Shown here one piece after another: positions 21,090 through 30,570 of a stretch of 57,475 bases of DNA; position 1 is the stretch's first letter, and each line of letters opens with the position of its first letter. A program made the position numbers and the translations under genes. The notes beneath the pieces were generated by a model, which saw only the letters and a list, made by a program, of their open reading frames with translations, did not search any database and was not told the origin of the DNA. The stretch covers positions 1-57,475 of the forward strand of contig NZ_JACSWA010000352.1 in assembly GCF_016888125.1 (NCBI RefSeq), given 5' to 3'. The stretch comes from Spirulina sp. CCY15215 (lineage in GTDB: Bacteria; Cyanobacteriota; Cyanobacteriia; Cyanobacteriales; Spirulinaceae).

Positions 21090-22928
21090 TTATTTTTTTG
21101 GGGTAAGGATTCTCACAAATCCTCCTGCTAGTCCTTTTTCAGGATTGCGTAAGCGAATATTTTGATGGATTAATTCAGAGGTACAAGGGAGTTCTGCATT
21201 CCAGCAACGATCTTCTGAGGTAAAGAAACCAGGCGATCGTTCCCATCGATAATTAGGATCGGGGATAAGATAAGTAATATCATTGATTTTGCGCTGAACA
21301 AAGTAAGAAGGATTGAGAGTTCTAATTCGATCGGGTAATAACCAATGAATTTGGTTCTCTGAAGAAATCAAAGCTGTTTTAAGAGGAACTAAACTGACAA
21401 GAAGTAACAAAAATCCCAAAAAAAGTTGTGCTTTTATTGTACGGTAATATCGCCAAATAACAATACTAAAAATTGTAGATAAACCGAGCAATAATACAAA
21501 AGTTGGTGAAAAATTAAGCCATAAATTTGCCGTTCCAACAATAACCCAAATTCCCGTGATTTGCCAAGGAGAGCGCTGCTGGCAATAGATGGCAATGAGT
21601 AAAGCCGGAATTACAAAAAAGTAGGTAATTCCTATTCTTAAGTAAGGACTTCCATACATTACAAAAATAGTGCCGATCGCTCCTAATCCAATTAAATAAT
21701 TTTGCCCAGGAACTCGCTCTTTTTTTTGCAATACAAAGAAGCCTAGGATAGAACAAGAGATTAAAAAGACGGCTCGTTTTTCTTGTTGTAGCCAATTTAT
21801 CACCCACTCCCATGTTTGGTAGTTTGGAGGTGCTGTTGGAGGACAAGTCCATCTCGCACAATCTTTGAGAATTTGAGAAATTATTTGAACTGTATCTGTA
21901 CCAAGAGACCAAGGTAAAAAATCAAGACAAAATAAAGAAGAAGGGAATAGAGGACATCCTGTTGCGGTTATAGCATAACCAAATAAAGGAAAGAGTAAAA
22001 CGATCGCAAAAATTCCTCCTCCAATAATTCGTTTCCATTGCAAAGAAGAACTGAAGCTGAAAAAAACTGCAGCAGTTAACAATAATGGTAATGCACTTAG
22101 TTTACTGGTAACGGCGGCTGTGGCTAAAATAATGGGAATTAGATAAGGATCGAAGGGTGTTTGCTTAGGATTTGGACTTTCACCAGCTAAAACTAAAATA
22201 GCCCAAGTTATTACCATTGCTAAAATTGTGACAGCAACATCGGGGGAGGGAGAAACTGGAAGGTTAAACCAGATAAGAACGGGAAGACAAAGGAAGGTAG
22301 AAATAACAAAAAACCAATCGCTTAATTGCTGTTTTTGTTTGATAATTCGGATGCTGCAAATTGCGAACTGAACCAATGCCAAAAAAACAGCAAAACCTCC
22401 TGTTACTGTAGTCGCGCGATCGGTTAATATCCAGGCATTAAATGATGCAGCTAAGGCCAACCATGAGGAAGGATAACCCAAAGTATAGTGAATTAAACTT
22501 AGCCCAGGAACAACACCGTATTCAGATAGCCATTTAATTACCGGGAAATGATAAAATCCGGTATCGTAAGCGATGACTTTTTGGGAAGCAAAAGCGGCTA
22601 AAATAAGCATGAGGAAACTGAGAAATCCCCCCCATCGCCATGAGAAATGAGCCAATATTGTGTTGATTTCTCGATGGGTATTTTGGGGGTGATAGGTTAT
22701 AATCAAAAATCCTATCGTGATAAGTAATCCTATAATTGGTGAAAGCGGTACAAATAAAGAAGCACCGAGAAGAGAAATTGCGATGAAAGATAGTCCCAAC
22801 CATATCGCTAGGATTGTGCGATCGCCTTGTTTCCAAAAAGATTCTGTCTCAAGACGATGCAAGATACCAACTCCGATAAACCAACAAGTTAATGCCAAAC
22901 TCAGCCAAATAATTAGTAAAAATAGCAT
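21090..22928 (-). CDS. large membrane protein of the LIC_10190 type
   Basis: A 612-residue protein with roughly 12-13 membrane segments. The loop YDTGFYHFPVIKWLSEYGVVPGL followed by H-Y-T-L-G-Y-P-S-S-W is the hallmark I associate with the LIC_10190 membrane family found in Leptospira, Bacteroidetes and cyanobacterial polysaccharide loci. The Asp in D-T-G-F-Y-H could act as in GT-C enzymes. The C-terminus after about residue 540 is soluble. The function is not established; glycosyl transfer from a lipid carrier, or polymerisation, is inferred from context. The start is ATG 22928. Confidence 0.65.
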   Translation of the reverse strand: MLFLLIIWLSLALTCWFIGVGILHRLETESFWKQGDRTILAIWLGLSFIAISLLGASLFVPLSPIIGLLITIGFLIITYHPQNTHREINTILAHFSWRWGGFLSFLMLILAAFASQKVIAYDTGFYHFPVIKWLSEYGVVPGLSLIHYTLGYPSSWLALAASFNAWILTDRATTVTGGFAVFLALVQFAICSIRIIKQKQQLSDWFFVISTFLCLPVLIWFNLPVSPSPDVAVTILAMVITWAILVLAGESPNPKQTPFDPYLIPIILATAAVTSKLSALPLLLTAAVFFSFSSSLQWKRIIGGGIFAIVLLFPLFGYAITATGCPLFPSSLFCLDFLPWSLGTDTVQIISQILKDCARWTCPPTAPPNYQTWEWVINWLQQEKRAVFLISCSILGFFVLQKKERVPGQNYLIGLGAIGTIFVMYGSPYLRIGITYFFVIPALLIAIYCQQRSPWQITGIWVIVGTANLWLNFSPTFVLLLGLSTIFSIVIWRYYRTIKAQLFLGFLLLLVSLVPLKTALISSENQIHWLLPDRIRTLNPSYFVQRKINDITYLIPDPNYRWERSPGFFTSEDRCWNAELPCTSELIHQNIRLRNPEKGLAGGFVRILTPKK

Positions 22929-22950
22929 ATTAATAAAATCTAGTTCTTAG

Positions 22951-24069
22951 TTATTTTTTTATTTCTTGTAACCAATTAGTATAAGCAGTTTCAATATCTT
23001 GAAGCGCTCTATTCCATCTTAATGTTTGCACTTTTTTATATCCATTTCGAGCGATATTATACCGCAAAGTTTCATTACTGAGTAAAATCTTAACACCATT
23101 GTACAAATAAGGAGAAGATATTGGCTCTAATAGCATTATCTCTTCTCCCGAGTCAAGACCAACCGCAAATCCGACGGGACTGGTAATTACCGCACAACCG
23201 CAAGCCATTGCTTCTGCGATCGCCAAACCGAAACTCTCATAAATGGAAGGAACAAGCATAATTGAAATAGATTGATAGACTTTAGCGAGTTCTTTTTTAC
23301 TTTCAATAAAAGGAATCACTTCAATGCGATCGCAGATTTCGACTGGAAAATAATCTTTCTTTTTGAAGTCTTTGCCAACTCCAATTATTTTGAACTGACA
23401 TTGAGGAAATTCGGACAATATTTGCGGGATATCTTGTTGAATAATTTTGATGCCTTTACGAGCAATCCAAGAACCACAATATCCTAAAATTGGCGATCGC
23501 TCAAAATTGACATCTAAATTCAAGTAATCATCCGATAACCCTGAAGGAATTGTCAGGATATGTTGTTTGTCCCCATAGCCTTGTTGAAGGGCATAATCGC
23601 GATCGAAATCAGATTGAGTAACGATCCCATCTACAAATTTAAAAGCATTTTTAAACAAGAAACTTTGATCGAGTTGATACCATTTTTGGTTTGTATTTAA
23701 AGTTTTCTCATATTGTTTCATTATTTTATTAAAGTGTGTTTCTATACCGTTAGAATGACTAATGAGAAGATATTTATTTTTCCAGAAATAGTTCAAAAAA
23801 ATTACAGTTAGCCAGGAATCTCCACCATAAAACTCAATAATATCATAATCTTTTTGGCGAATTTGTTGGAGGGTAAATCCCAGCATTCCTAAAGCAATAC
23901 GATAATTATTAGCTCTTCCTCGCATAAATTGCAAAGGTTCATAAGAGTCTGGCCCAAAACTATCAACTTTATGGCCTAATTGACTCAAACCTTTACAAAA
24001 ATTAACAGTTACATATCCCGAACCTTGGGACTCGACAAGAGGACAGTTACTAATTGAGAGAATTTTCAT
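22951..24069 (-). CDS. glycosyltransferase family 4
   Basis: A 372-residue GT-B retaining glycosyltransferase. It begins MKILSISNCPLVESQGSGYVTVNFCKGL (acceptor-domain loop), the interdomain region has LGYCGSWIARKGIKII, and the donor site shows the family signature V-P-S-I-Y-E-S-F-G-L-A-I-A-E-A-M-A-C-G. The frame is open further upstream, but ATG 24069 gives the correct N-terminus and overlaps the TGA of the preceding gene as ATGA (24066-24069), a translational-coupling arrangement. The donor and acceptor sugars are unknown. Confidence 0.87.
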   Translation of the reverse strand: MKILSISNCPLVESQGSGYVTVNFCKGLSQLGHKVDSFGPDSYEPLQFMRGRANNYRIALGMLGFTLQQIRQKDYDIIEFYGGDSWLTVIFLNYFWKNKYLLISHSNGIETHFNKIMKQYEKTLNTNQKWYQLDQSFLFKNAFKFVDGIVTQSDFDRDYALQQGYGDKQHILTIPSGLSDDYLNLDVNFERSPILGYCGSWIARKGIKIIQQDIPQILSEFPQCQFKIIGVGKDFKKKDYFPVEICDRIEVIPFIESKKELAKVYQSISIMLVPSIYESFGLAIAEAMACGCAVITSPVGFAVGLDSGEEIMLLEPISSPYLYNGVKILLSNETLRYNIARNGYKKVQTLRWNRALQDIETAYTNWLQEIKK

Positions 24070-24917
24070 AGGTTTGTTGTGGATTTTTCCCATCGCGATC
24101 GCACTTTTGCTAAGATATCTGGAAGATAAAATAGGAGATTTTTGTGTTTGCCTAAATAGAAAGAATAAGAGGCTAAATAACGAAGAAATTTGCAATAGTT
24201 TCTTTGCAAATAGAGATTATAACAGATACTAGAATAAAGGCGACTTTCATACATACTAACAGGACGGCGGGTAATTGTTTCCGATTCTGCATAATGTTCT
24301 ATATAGGCACCCGAAATACAGCGACTGTGAAAACCATTCATATACAAATATGCCCCAAATTCAAGATAACTTTCACCATAATTATACTCTTCGATCGCGC
24401 GAAATCCGCGATCGTAAATCAAGCGAGGATAAATTGTGGAACCATCAGCAATACCCCAATTATTATCGGGGTTGGTAATGCCAATTCCTGTCCCCGAGGC
24501 AGAAAGTTGATTAGCCACTGCAACTTTTTTGTAAAATTTACCATCAATAAATCCCAATTCTCCTGTTGTCCAAATGGCTTGGGGATCGATGGCGATCGCG
24601 TCTAAACACTGTTGCAAATGACCGGGAGGAAGGATATGATCGTCATCCATTGTGCGGATGTGAGTCCCATGACAGGCTAAAGCGGCATGGTTTCTGTTAG
24701 CATATAATCCCCGTTGACTACCTTTAATATAGCGACAATCCCAGCGATCGGCTACCTCTTTTATCGCATTTGTCCATTGTGGATCCGAATCATCGGAAAT
24801 AACAACTTCAAAGGGCTGTCTATTTTGCGATCGTAGGCTTTGTAAACAACGATTTAAGGAGTCGGGACGGTTGCGGGTGAGAAGTGCAATACTTAAGCGA
24901 ATTTCTGAAGGTTTCAT
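24066..24917 (-). CDS. glycosyltransferase family 2
   Basis: A 283-residue GT-A inverting glycosyltransferase. The N-terminus LSIALLTRNRPDSLNRCLQSLRSQ and the nucleotide-binding V-I-S-D-D-S-D are typical, and the metal-binding DxD equivalent is M-D-D-D-H near residue 92. The C-terminal part contains aromatic and charged segments (LYSSICYNLYLQRNYCKFLRYLA) that may contact the membrane. Four-base overlaps link it to both neighbours (24066-24069 and 24914-24917), so the three genes form a tightly coupled unit. Confidence 0.87.
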   Translation of the reverse strand: MKPSEIRLSIALLTRNRPDSLNRCLQSLRSQNRQPFEVVISDDSDPQWTNAIKEVADRWDCRYIKGSQRGLYANRNHAALACHGTHIRTMDDDHILPPGHLQQCLDAIAIDPQAIWTTGELGFIDGKFYKKVAVANQLSASGTGIGITNPDNNWGIADGSTIYPRLIYDRGFRAIEEYNYGESYLEFGAYLYMNGFHSRCISGAYIEHYAESETITRRPVSMYESRLYSSICYNLYLQRNYCKFLRYLASYSFYLGKHKNLLFYLPDILAKVRSRWEKSTTNL

Positions 24918-26071
24918 GGCAATTTTTGCAAACTCTCTTGATAAACATTGAGAGTATCCTTCGCTATTTTACGCCAAGAAAAGCGTTTGGCAATTTTTAC
25001 GCATTCTCGGGACAGGCGATCGCGATCGTCTTTAGACAGTTGTAAAAGTTCAATTAATTTGTTGCTAAATGCGTCTATATCTCCTGCTTTTACCATGAGA
25101 GATATTTCCAAATGGTGCAACATTTCGCGAGGACCCGGAACATCATAAGCAACTGTGGGAAGTCCAGCCGCAAGTTTTTCTAAGACAGCAAAACCAAAGC
25201 CTTCAATATAACTGGGAAATGCCCCAATGGTTGCATTTTTCAATAATTCAGGAAGATCGTCGCTATGGTAACTGGGAATAATTTTAATTCCATCTTCTCT
25301 CGATAATTGTAAGTCTGCAATAATTTTTTTACTTCCTACTCCTGTACCCAAGAACAGAAAACGAACCTTGGGAATACTGTTACGAACTTTTTGTACAATT
25401 GATTGCCAATCTTTTGAACCCTTACGAGGACACCATGTACCGATAAAAACAATTTGAGGAGGGAGTGTATAAGAGGTTTTAGCGTTAACAATTTGAGTGA
25501 GTGTTTCTTGTCGAGATTGGGAAAGACCAAAAGGGAAAACAGCACATTTTTTGCCCAATTTTTTAGTTTGTTCGAGATATTGTTTTTCGTCACTATTGGG
25601 AAGGTTAATTAGATCGCAGGTTTCGTAAGTGCGAAAACAATAATCGAGTTCTTTGCGATCGCGCCATTTTAACAATTTATGAACAATTTTAGTTTTCAAG
25701 TTTGTTGTGGGAAGTTGGGCAATTTTAGTGCGATTAAATTGTTCGTATAATGGATAAAGTCCCACAGAACGAGTCACTAATAAACCGGAAAAACCCAAGG
25801 CTGTTTTAGAAATAGGCAAGTTTCCTTGATGTGCGTCGATGATATCAAAACGATGGCTATTTTCTCGAATATAGGCGATCGCTTTTTGAGAAAAATGCGA
25901 TCGGGTTAAAGTTGCCAAAAGTGAAGGATTTTGCTGAGGAAAAGCATCTTCTAGATCGAATTTTTCAATAATATGTCCTTCTTTTTGCCATTCTTCGGCG
26001 AGTTCTAATTGTACTCGAGATGCGCCTAAATTTCGCTTTAAAGGAATGTGAATCATTAATAAGATTCTCAT
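24914..26071 (-). CDS. glycosyltransferase family 4
   Basis: A 385-residue GT-B enzyme. The N-terminal domain begins MRILLMIHIPLKRNLGASRVQLELAEEW. The linker to the donor domain contains VFIGTWCPRKGSKDW, and the donor site reads F-P-S-Y-I-E-G-F-G-F-A-V-L-E-K-L-A-A-G-L, the E-x7-E signature. It is the first gene of the three-gene coupled set (ATGA overlap at 24914-24917) and follows a Uma2-type gene. The sugar specificity is unknown. Confidence 0.87.
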   Translation of the reverse strand: MRILLMIHIPLKRNLGASRVQLELAEEWQKEGHIIEKFDLEDAFPQQNPSLLATLTRSHFSQKAIAYIRENSHRFDIIDAHQGNLPISKTALGFSGLLVTRSVGLYPLYEQFNRTKIAQLPTTNLKTKIVHKLLKWRDRKELDYCFRTYETCDLINLPNSDEKQYLEQTKKLGKKCAVFPFGLSQSRQETLTQIVNAKTSYTLPPQIVFIGTWCPRKGSKDWQSIVQKVRNSIPKVRFLFLGTGVGSKKIIADLQLSREDGIKIIPSYHSDDLPELLKNATIGAFPSYIEGFGFAVLEKLAAGLPTVAYDVPGPREMLHHLEISLMVKAGDIDAFSNKLIELLQLSKDDRDRLSRECVKIAKRFSWRKIAKDTLNVYQESLQKLP

Positions 26072-26099
26072 TTTTTAGATAATTTATTTGATTATTATT

Positions 26100-26663
26100 C
26101 TATCTTTGAGGAGGAAACAATTGAGATAAAGAAACTTCTAAATCGGGAAAAGCGAGAGGTACAATAGTTTCTGTTGTATTCAATTGTTGTTCGGATTGAT
26201 AGCCAGATGGACTCGGATCGCGGAAAATATAAGCTCGATTTTCGCTAACATTTAATAACCAATATTCGGGAATATTTCCTCTTGCATAAATTGGTGCTTT
26301 TTCCTGATAATCTTTATGAAATGTTGTGAAAGCAATTTCAATGAGAAGGAAAATATCTTCTGGATGAGGGTGGCGATCGCAGTAGAAATTAGGATCAATG
26401 CGAACAATTGCAAGATCGGGTTCGGGTTCGGATGTGGTTAGGGTAATGGGGAGTTGAATACGGACTGAAGCAAGACCTCGCAATCTATTTTTCAAGTATT
26501 CATCGCTTCGTTGTGTTGTTCCAGCATGGAAAGTACCTTGAGGTGACATTTGGACAATACGACCCTCCAAAAGTTCTACTTTATCATCTTCTGTCAGAAT
26601 ACCTGCTTCTATCATCTGATGGTATTCTTCAACCGTCCATAAGCGAATTTGTGTTGCGGTCAT
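26100..26663 (-). CDS. Uma2 family (DUF820) endonuclease-like protein
   Basis: A 187-residue member of the Uma2/DUF820 group, a PD-(D/E)XK-fold family strongly expanded in cyanobacteria. Visible are WTVEEYHQMIEAGILTEDDKVELLEGRIVQMSPQG at the start, the acidic E-P-D-L-A-I-V-R segment, I-L-L-I-E-I-A near residue 110 and the AREYWLL-like I-P-E-Y-W-L-L-N-V. It interrupts the glycosyltransferase genes on the same strand but has no evident role in polysaccharide synthesis. A second Uma2 gene is at 39234-39920. The biological role of the family is unsettled. Confidence 0.85.
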   Translation of the reverse strand: MTATQIRLWTVEEYHQMIEAGILTEDDKVELLEGRIVQMSPQGTFHAGTTQRSDEYLKNRLRGLASVRIQLPITLTTSEPEPDLAIVRIDPNFYCDRHPHPEDIFLLIEIAFTTFHKDYQEKAPIYARGNIPEYWLLNVSENRAYIFRDPSPSGYQSEQQLNTTETIVPLAFPDLEVSLSQLFPPQR

Positions 26664-26699
26664 TTTTCAAAGTGGGAAAATAAACTCTCTAGACTTATT

Positions 26700-27536
26700 T
26701 TAAACTAAATATTGAGGATTGCACCAAAATTTGTGGCGAACTGGGGTGACATAATGCCTTAATACAGTTTTCTCTGTTGCATAGCGATCGCGAAATATAA
26801 ATTCATCATCTCGACTCATAATATACCGATCTTTTGGTAATGGTTTTGACTTTTCTCGATGTAAGGTTAAGTGCATCATAGTTTGTTCTGTAAAATAATT
26901 AGGAGGTTCTTGAAGATTCAAAAATCGTTCCATTGCAAAGTCCCAATTCACTTTTTTCTTAAATATAATAAAACCACCGTTGATGGGATTTTCGCGTTCT
27001 GATTCTTGGAGAATGCGTAAATCAAAAGCAGGATCGATATCTGGTAAATAATAAGAGTGAGGATCGGCAGTTTGGATTAAACTTTCCAGTTCTTTTGCTT
27101 GAGGGAAGAAGAGAATATCTGAATCTGTATAAATTGAAACGCGATCGCAAGGAATCGATAAAATTGCCGCTAGTTTTTTCCCCATTGGATTAATAGCTGC
27201 ATATTCATAAACTTTTTGAGGTAATCCTCGCGTAAATTCAGATAAAGAAATGACGATAATACAAGGATGTATACTTTTCAGTAATTGGCATTCTCGATCT
27301 GAATAACCATCAGAAATGACAGTAAATTGTTCTGGAATTCCTGCATAATTTAAAAAGCTACAAATGCTGGCAATTTGTTCGGGTAAGTCTCTGGGACAGG
27401 ATAGGGAATAAATAGCGACTTCGATTCGTTTTTCTTGTTGAATAGGACGGCGAATAATTCGACGCATTTGTTTCTGATAAAGCGATCGCGTAATTTTTCC
27501 TTGTAATCTTGCGAGACGATAACCAATGTTAACCAT
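26700..27536 (-). CDS. putative GT-A glycosyltransferase
   Basis: A 278-residue protein, likely with a GT-A fold. It has V-A-I-Y-S-L near residue 41, a metal-binding Y-T-D-S-D-I-L-F-F (DxD) near residue 137, and N-G-G-F-I-I-F near 189, a combination seen in GT8-like and nucleotide-sugar transferases. The last third ends with conserved-looking aromatic residues (HKFWCNPQYL). It overlaps the upstream GT2 gene by eight bases (27529-27536). I cannot place it in a named CAZy family with confidence. Confidence 0.65.
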   Translation of the reverse strand: MVNIGYRLARLQGKITRSLYQKQMRRIIRRPIQQEKRIEVAIYSLSCPRDLPEQIASICSFLNYAGIPEQFTVISDGYSDRECQLLKSIHPCIIVISLSEFTRGLPQKVYEYAAINPMGKKLAAILSIPCDRVSIYTDSDILFFPQAKELESLIQTADPHSYYLPDIDPAFDLRILQESERENPINGGFIIFKKKVNWDFAMERFLNLQEPPNYFTEQTMMHLTLHREKSKPLPKDRYIMSRDDEFIFRDRYATEKTVLRHYVTPVRHKFWCNPQYLV

Positions 27537-28593
27537 TTGATTTTATCTGAGAATAAATTTGTGAACGAACTTGTTCTTTTATTGTAATTAATTTCTTTAA
27601 ATTCTCTTCACCTACCCAAGATAATCCATATTTTAAACCGATTCCACTGATAACAGATTGAATTCCAAACATTTTAACAAGTTCTCCTACTGTTTGACGA
27701 AAAATTTTAGCCCGTCCTTTGGCAAAATTATCTAAACATAGTCCATAAAGACAGCTTTTTGCTTTATCGCGAATCTCGCGATCGCAAGTTTTATCAAAAT
27801 AAACTTGTTGGCATAACTGAAAGGCTTCTATTGCCCAAATATCCATCTGTTGGGAGGATTTTGTCAAGTCATAAAGCCGCCAATTGGCAATAATTTTAGG
27901 CTCAAAAATAAACTTATATTGTTTAAGTAATAATCTGAGAATAAATTCTTGATCCATACAATGTTTTAAATTAATATCAATAAAATTCTCTTCCTGAAAA
28001 ATCTTAGCAGTATAAAAAACCGAATGATTTGTCACCGCAGAATAGGGAATCATATTCTTAATTGTAGCAGGTTGTACGGGATAGTCTGCGATGAATTGAC
28101 TCTCGCGATCGATATGCTTAACTAACCCATAAATAACATCAACTTCTGGATGAGAAAGATAAGTTTTAGCCGCATATTCAAAAGCATGAGGCTGATAGGT
28201 ATCGTCAGAGTTTTGCCAGCCAATTAAATCACCTGTAGCACGTTTAAAACCCTTATTGAGTGCATCGGATTGTCCGCGATCGCTTTCACTCACCCAATAA
28301 GCTAAATAAGGTTCGTATTTACGAATAATTTCTACACTCCCATCGGTACTTCCTCCATCAATAATAATATATTCTAAATTTGGATAACTTTGTAAAAGAA
28401 CGGAACGAATTGTTTCTTCTAAAAACTCTGCTTGATTGTAACTGGGAGTGATAATAGTAATGAGAGGATATTCTACTCGATCTGCTGAAATCAGAGGTAA
28501 GATTTGGCTTTGTTCTGTCCAGCACCATCCTGTTTTATTTGACGGTGAAGGAGGTAAGTTTTTTGAGGTTAATACTGTTTTTATAATCGCCAT
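27529..28593 (-). CDS. glycosyltransferase family 2
   Basis: A 354-residue GT-A enzyme. After a ~35-residue N-terminal lead comes ITIITPSYNQAEFLEETIRSVL, the donor-binding I-I-D-G-G-S-T-D-G-S, and W-Q-N-S-D-D as the DxD-type metal site near residue 130. The C-terminal region is helical. This pattern is common in cyanobacterial and proteobacterial exopolysaccharide loci. It starts at ATG 28593, 12 bases after the end of the upstream GT4 gene. Confidence 0.87.
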   Translation of the reverse strand: MAIIKTVLTSKNLPPSPSNKTGWCWTEQSQILPLISADRVEYPLITIITPSYNQAEFLEETIRSVLLQSYPNLEYIIIDGGSTDGSVEIIRKYEPYLAYWVSESDRGQSDALNKGFKRATGDLIGWQNSDDTYQPHAFEYAAKTYLSHPEVDVIYGLVKHIDRESQFIADYPVQPATIKNMIPYSAVTNHSVFYTAKIFQEENFIDINLKHCMDQEFILRLLLKQYKFIFEPKIIANWRLYDLTKSSQQMDIWAIEAFQLCQQVYFDKTCDREIRDKAKSCLYGLCLDNFAKGRAKIFRQTVGELVKMFGIQSVISGIGLKYGLSWVGEENLKKLITIKEQVRSQIYSQIKSNG

Positions 28594-28605
28594 AAAGAGA
28601 AGAGA

Positions 28606-29700
28606 TTAAAGAAGAGATTGATAAGTATTAATTGTTTGATTAACAGTTTTTTCCCAGCTAAATAACTTTACTTGTTGTTTCCCTTTCTCAATTAAACGCT
28701 CCCGTTCTAAAGGATTCTCTAACAAAAATATCATAGAGTCAGCTAACTCATCAACCGATGTTGGCTTAAATAATAAGGCAGCATCTCCCACGATTTCGGG
28801 AATACTAGAAACATTGGATGCGATCGCAACAGTTCCACAGGACATTGCTTCCAGAGGAGGTAAACCGAATCCCTCATAAAGAGAAGGATAAACTAAAGCA
28901 ATACTTTTATGATATAGTTGGGCAAGAGTGCGATCGTCAATGTGATCGTAAAGAATAAGATAATCAGTTAAATTTAATTCTGTAAGTTCCCTTTTTTCTT
29001 GTTCGCTGAATGCTGAACTAACTAAACAAAGTTTAATATCTTTATAAACGGAAATGACTTTCTTAAATGCTTTTAAGAGAGTTTCGACATTTTTATAAAA
29101 CCAACGACTACCAACATATAAAAAATAAGGCTGTTCAATCAGAGTGCGATCGCCAAGAACTAAACTTTGATGAAGTTCTGATGCTAAATATGTAACTTTT
29201 ACTTTTCCTTCCGCATGGGGATAGTATTTTAATAAATCTTGATGGGTATTTTCAGAAACGCATAAAATTGTATCTGCGGCTGCAATTGCTTTATCTTTAA
29301 TTTGTGCCTGTATTCCTTCAGGATCTAAGCGATCGGCAAAAATTTCATGAATTGTATCGTGAACAGTAATAACAATCGGTCGAGAAATCTGCGATATCTC
29401 TCTCTGATTTAAAAGATTATAATAGGTTGGATGCCAAAGATCAGGATGAACCTTCCCTTCAATCCATCTAAAATAATAAGGTTCGATAAAATAGGAAATT
29501 CGTCCTGGATGTAATCCGAAACGATGATAACATTTCAGCTTTAAATTAGAGTGTTGCGGACAACCTATATGGCTAATTCCTGTTGTTGTTAAAATAGGAG
29601 TATAGCAATCGGGTAATCGTTGAATCAAATTCTGAAAGTAACGATTGACTCCTCCCGTTACTTGCATTTTATAGATGCTACCATCGTAGAGAATCCGCAT
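28606..29700 (-). CDS. glycosyltransferase family 4, mannosyltransferase-like
   Basis: A 364-residue GT-B enzyme. It opens [25 protein letters not shown], includes I-V-I-T-V-H-D near residue 110, [12 protein letters not shown] and the donor motif [19 protein letters not shown]. The layout is like WbaZ/WbdA-type mannosyltransferases, so mannose is a reasonable guess, not shown. ATG 29700 is preferred over TTG 29709. It starts 9 bases after the methyltransferase stop. Confidence 0.87.
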   Translation of the reverse strand: MRILYDGSIYKMQVTGGVNRYFQNLIQRLPDCYTPILTTTGISHIGCPQHSNLKLKCYHRFGLHPGRISYFIEPYYFRWIEGKVHPDLWHPTYYNLLNQREISQISRPIVITVHDTIHEIFADRLDPEGIQAQIKDKAIAAADTILCVSENTHQDLLKYYPHAEGKVKVTYLASELHQSLVLGDRTLIEQPYFLYVGSRWFYKNVETLLKAFKKVISVYKDIKLCLVSSAFSEQEKRELTELNLTDYLILYDHIDDRTLAQLYHKSIALVYPSLYEGFGLPPLEAMSCGTVAIASNVSSIPEIVGDAALLFKPTSVDELADSMIFLLENPLERERLIEKGKQQVKLFSWEKTVNQTINTYQSLL

Positions 29701-29709
29701 TATAATCAA

Positions 29710-30570
29710 TTACTGGGGTTTTGTACACAAAAAAGAATAGAGACGACCGGGAAAATCACAAGATCCCGATAAACGACGACGATAGGCTATTTCAAGAAAT
29801 GAAATCTGACTGAGAATAGAAGCTAAAGATTTTCCCAAATATTTAGAAAAACCCGAATATAACCAATCTTTAATTTCTGCATTTGTTGTCGGATAATGAT
29901 TGATAACGGTATCAAAATGTCCAAAAATTCGACTAATTTTAAGTCCAGAAATCTGCAATGCACCGAGATAATCTTCAACCAAATAAGCATTTTCTTGACC
30001 ATGCAATCGATGTAAAACATGATTGCTTAAAAAGTCTTTTCGTTGTTGCATATTGCTAACAACGTGTTCTCGGGTTGCTAAAAAAAATCCTCCCGTTTTT
30101 AAAACTCTTGCTGCTTCTTGTAATCCTTTCGTTAAATCGCTAAAATGGTGCAAGGCTTGGCGTGCATAAACAATATCGAATGTTGCATCAGCAAAGGGTA
30201 AAGATTCTGCACCAGCTTGCTGTGTTGTAATTTTACCTATCTCGACTTCTGATGCTAGGCGATTTGTTGCTCCCAATCCTACATCAAAACTTGGATCGGG
30301 ATCGATCGCAGTAATTTCATGACCCAAACTTGCAAAAGCATAAGAAGCAATACCATTACCACAACCAAGATCGAGAATTTTTAATACTTGTCCCTTATTC
30401 TCAATATCCAGCAGTTCAATTGTTGCTTGAAATTCTTCACTTTCAGAGAAACGTTGTGCTGCTGCAAGATTATCTTCATCTAAATAAGAGAATTTGACCA
30501 ACTCGGTATGTTCCGGTTGTACGCGAAACCATTGAACCGATTCTTCATAAGAATATTGAAACATTGTCAT
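29710..30570 (-). CDS. class I SAM-dependent methyltransferase
   Basis: A 286-residue methyltransferase of the Methyltransf_11 type. Motif I is I-L-D-L-G-C-G-N-G near residue 65, the acidic end of strand 2 is A-I-D-P-D near 90, and A-R-Q-A-L-H-H-F is post-motif II near 135. Directly downstream of a Wzt-type ATPase, it may modify the glycan; in some ABC-exported O-antigens a terminal methyl group stops chain growth and is recognised by the Wzt C-terminal domain. That link is inferred. It directly follows the ABC gene with no gap. Confidence 0.85.
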   Translation of the reverse strand: MTMFQYSYEESVQWFRVQPEHTELVKFSYLDEDNLAAAQRFSESEEFQATIELLDIENKGQVLKILDLGCGNGIASYAFASLGHEITAIDPDPSFDVGLGATNRLASEVEIGKITTQQAGAESLPFADATFDIVYARQALHHFSDLTKGLQEAARVLKTGGFFLATREHVVSNMQQRKDFLSNHVLHRLHGQENAYLVEDYLGALQISGLKISRIFGHFDTVINHYPTTNAEIKDWLYSGFSKYLGKSLASILSQISFLEIAYRRRLSGSCDFPGRLYSFLCTKPQ

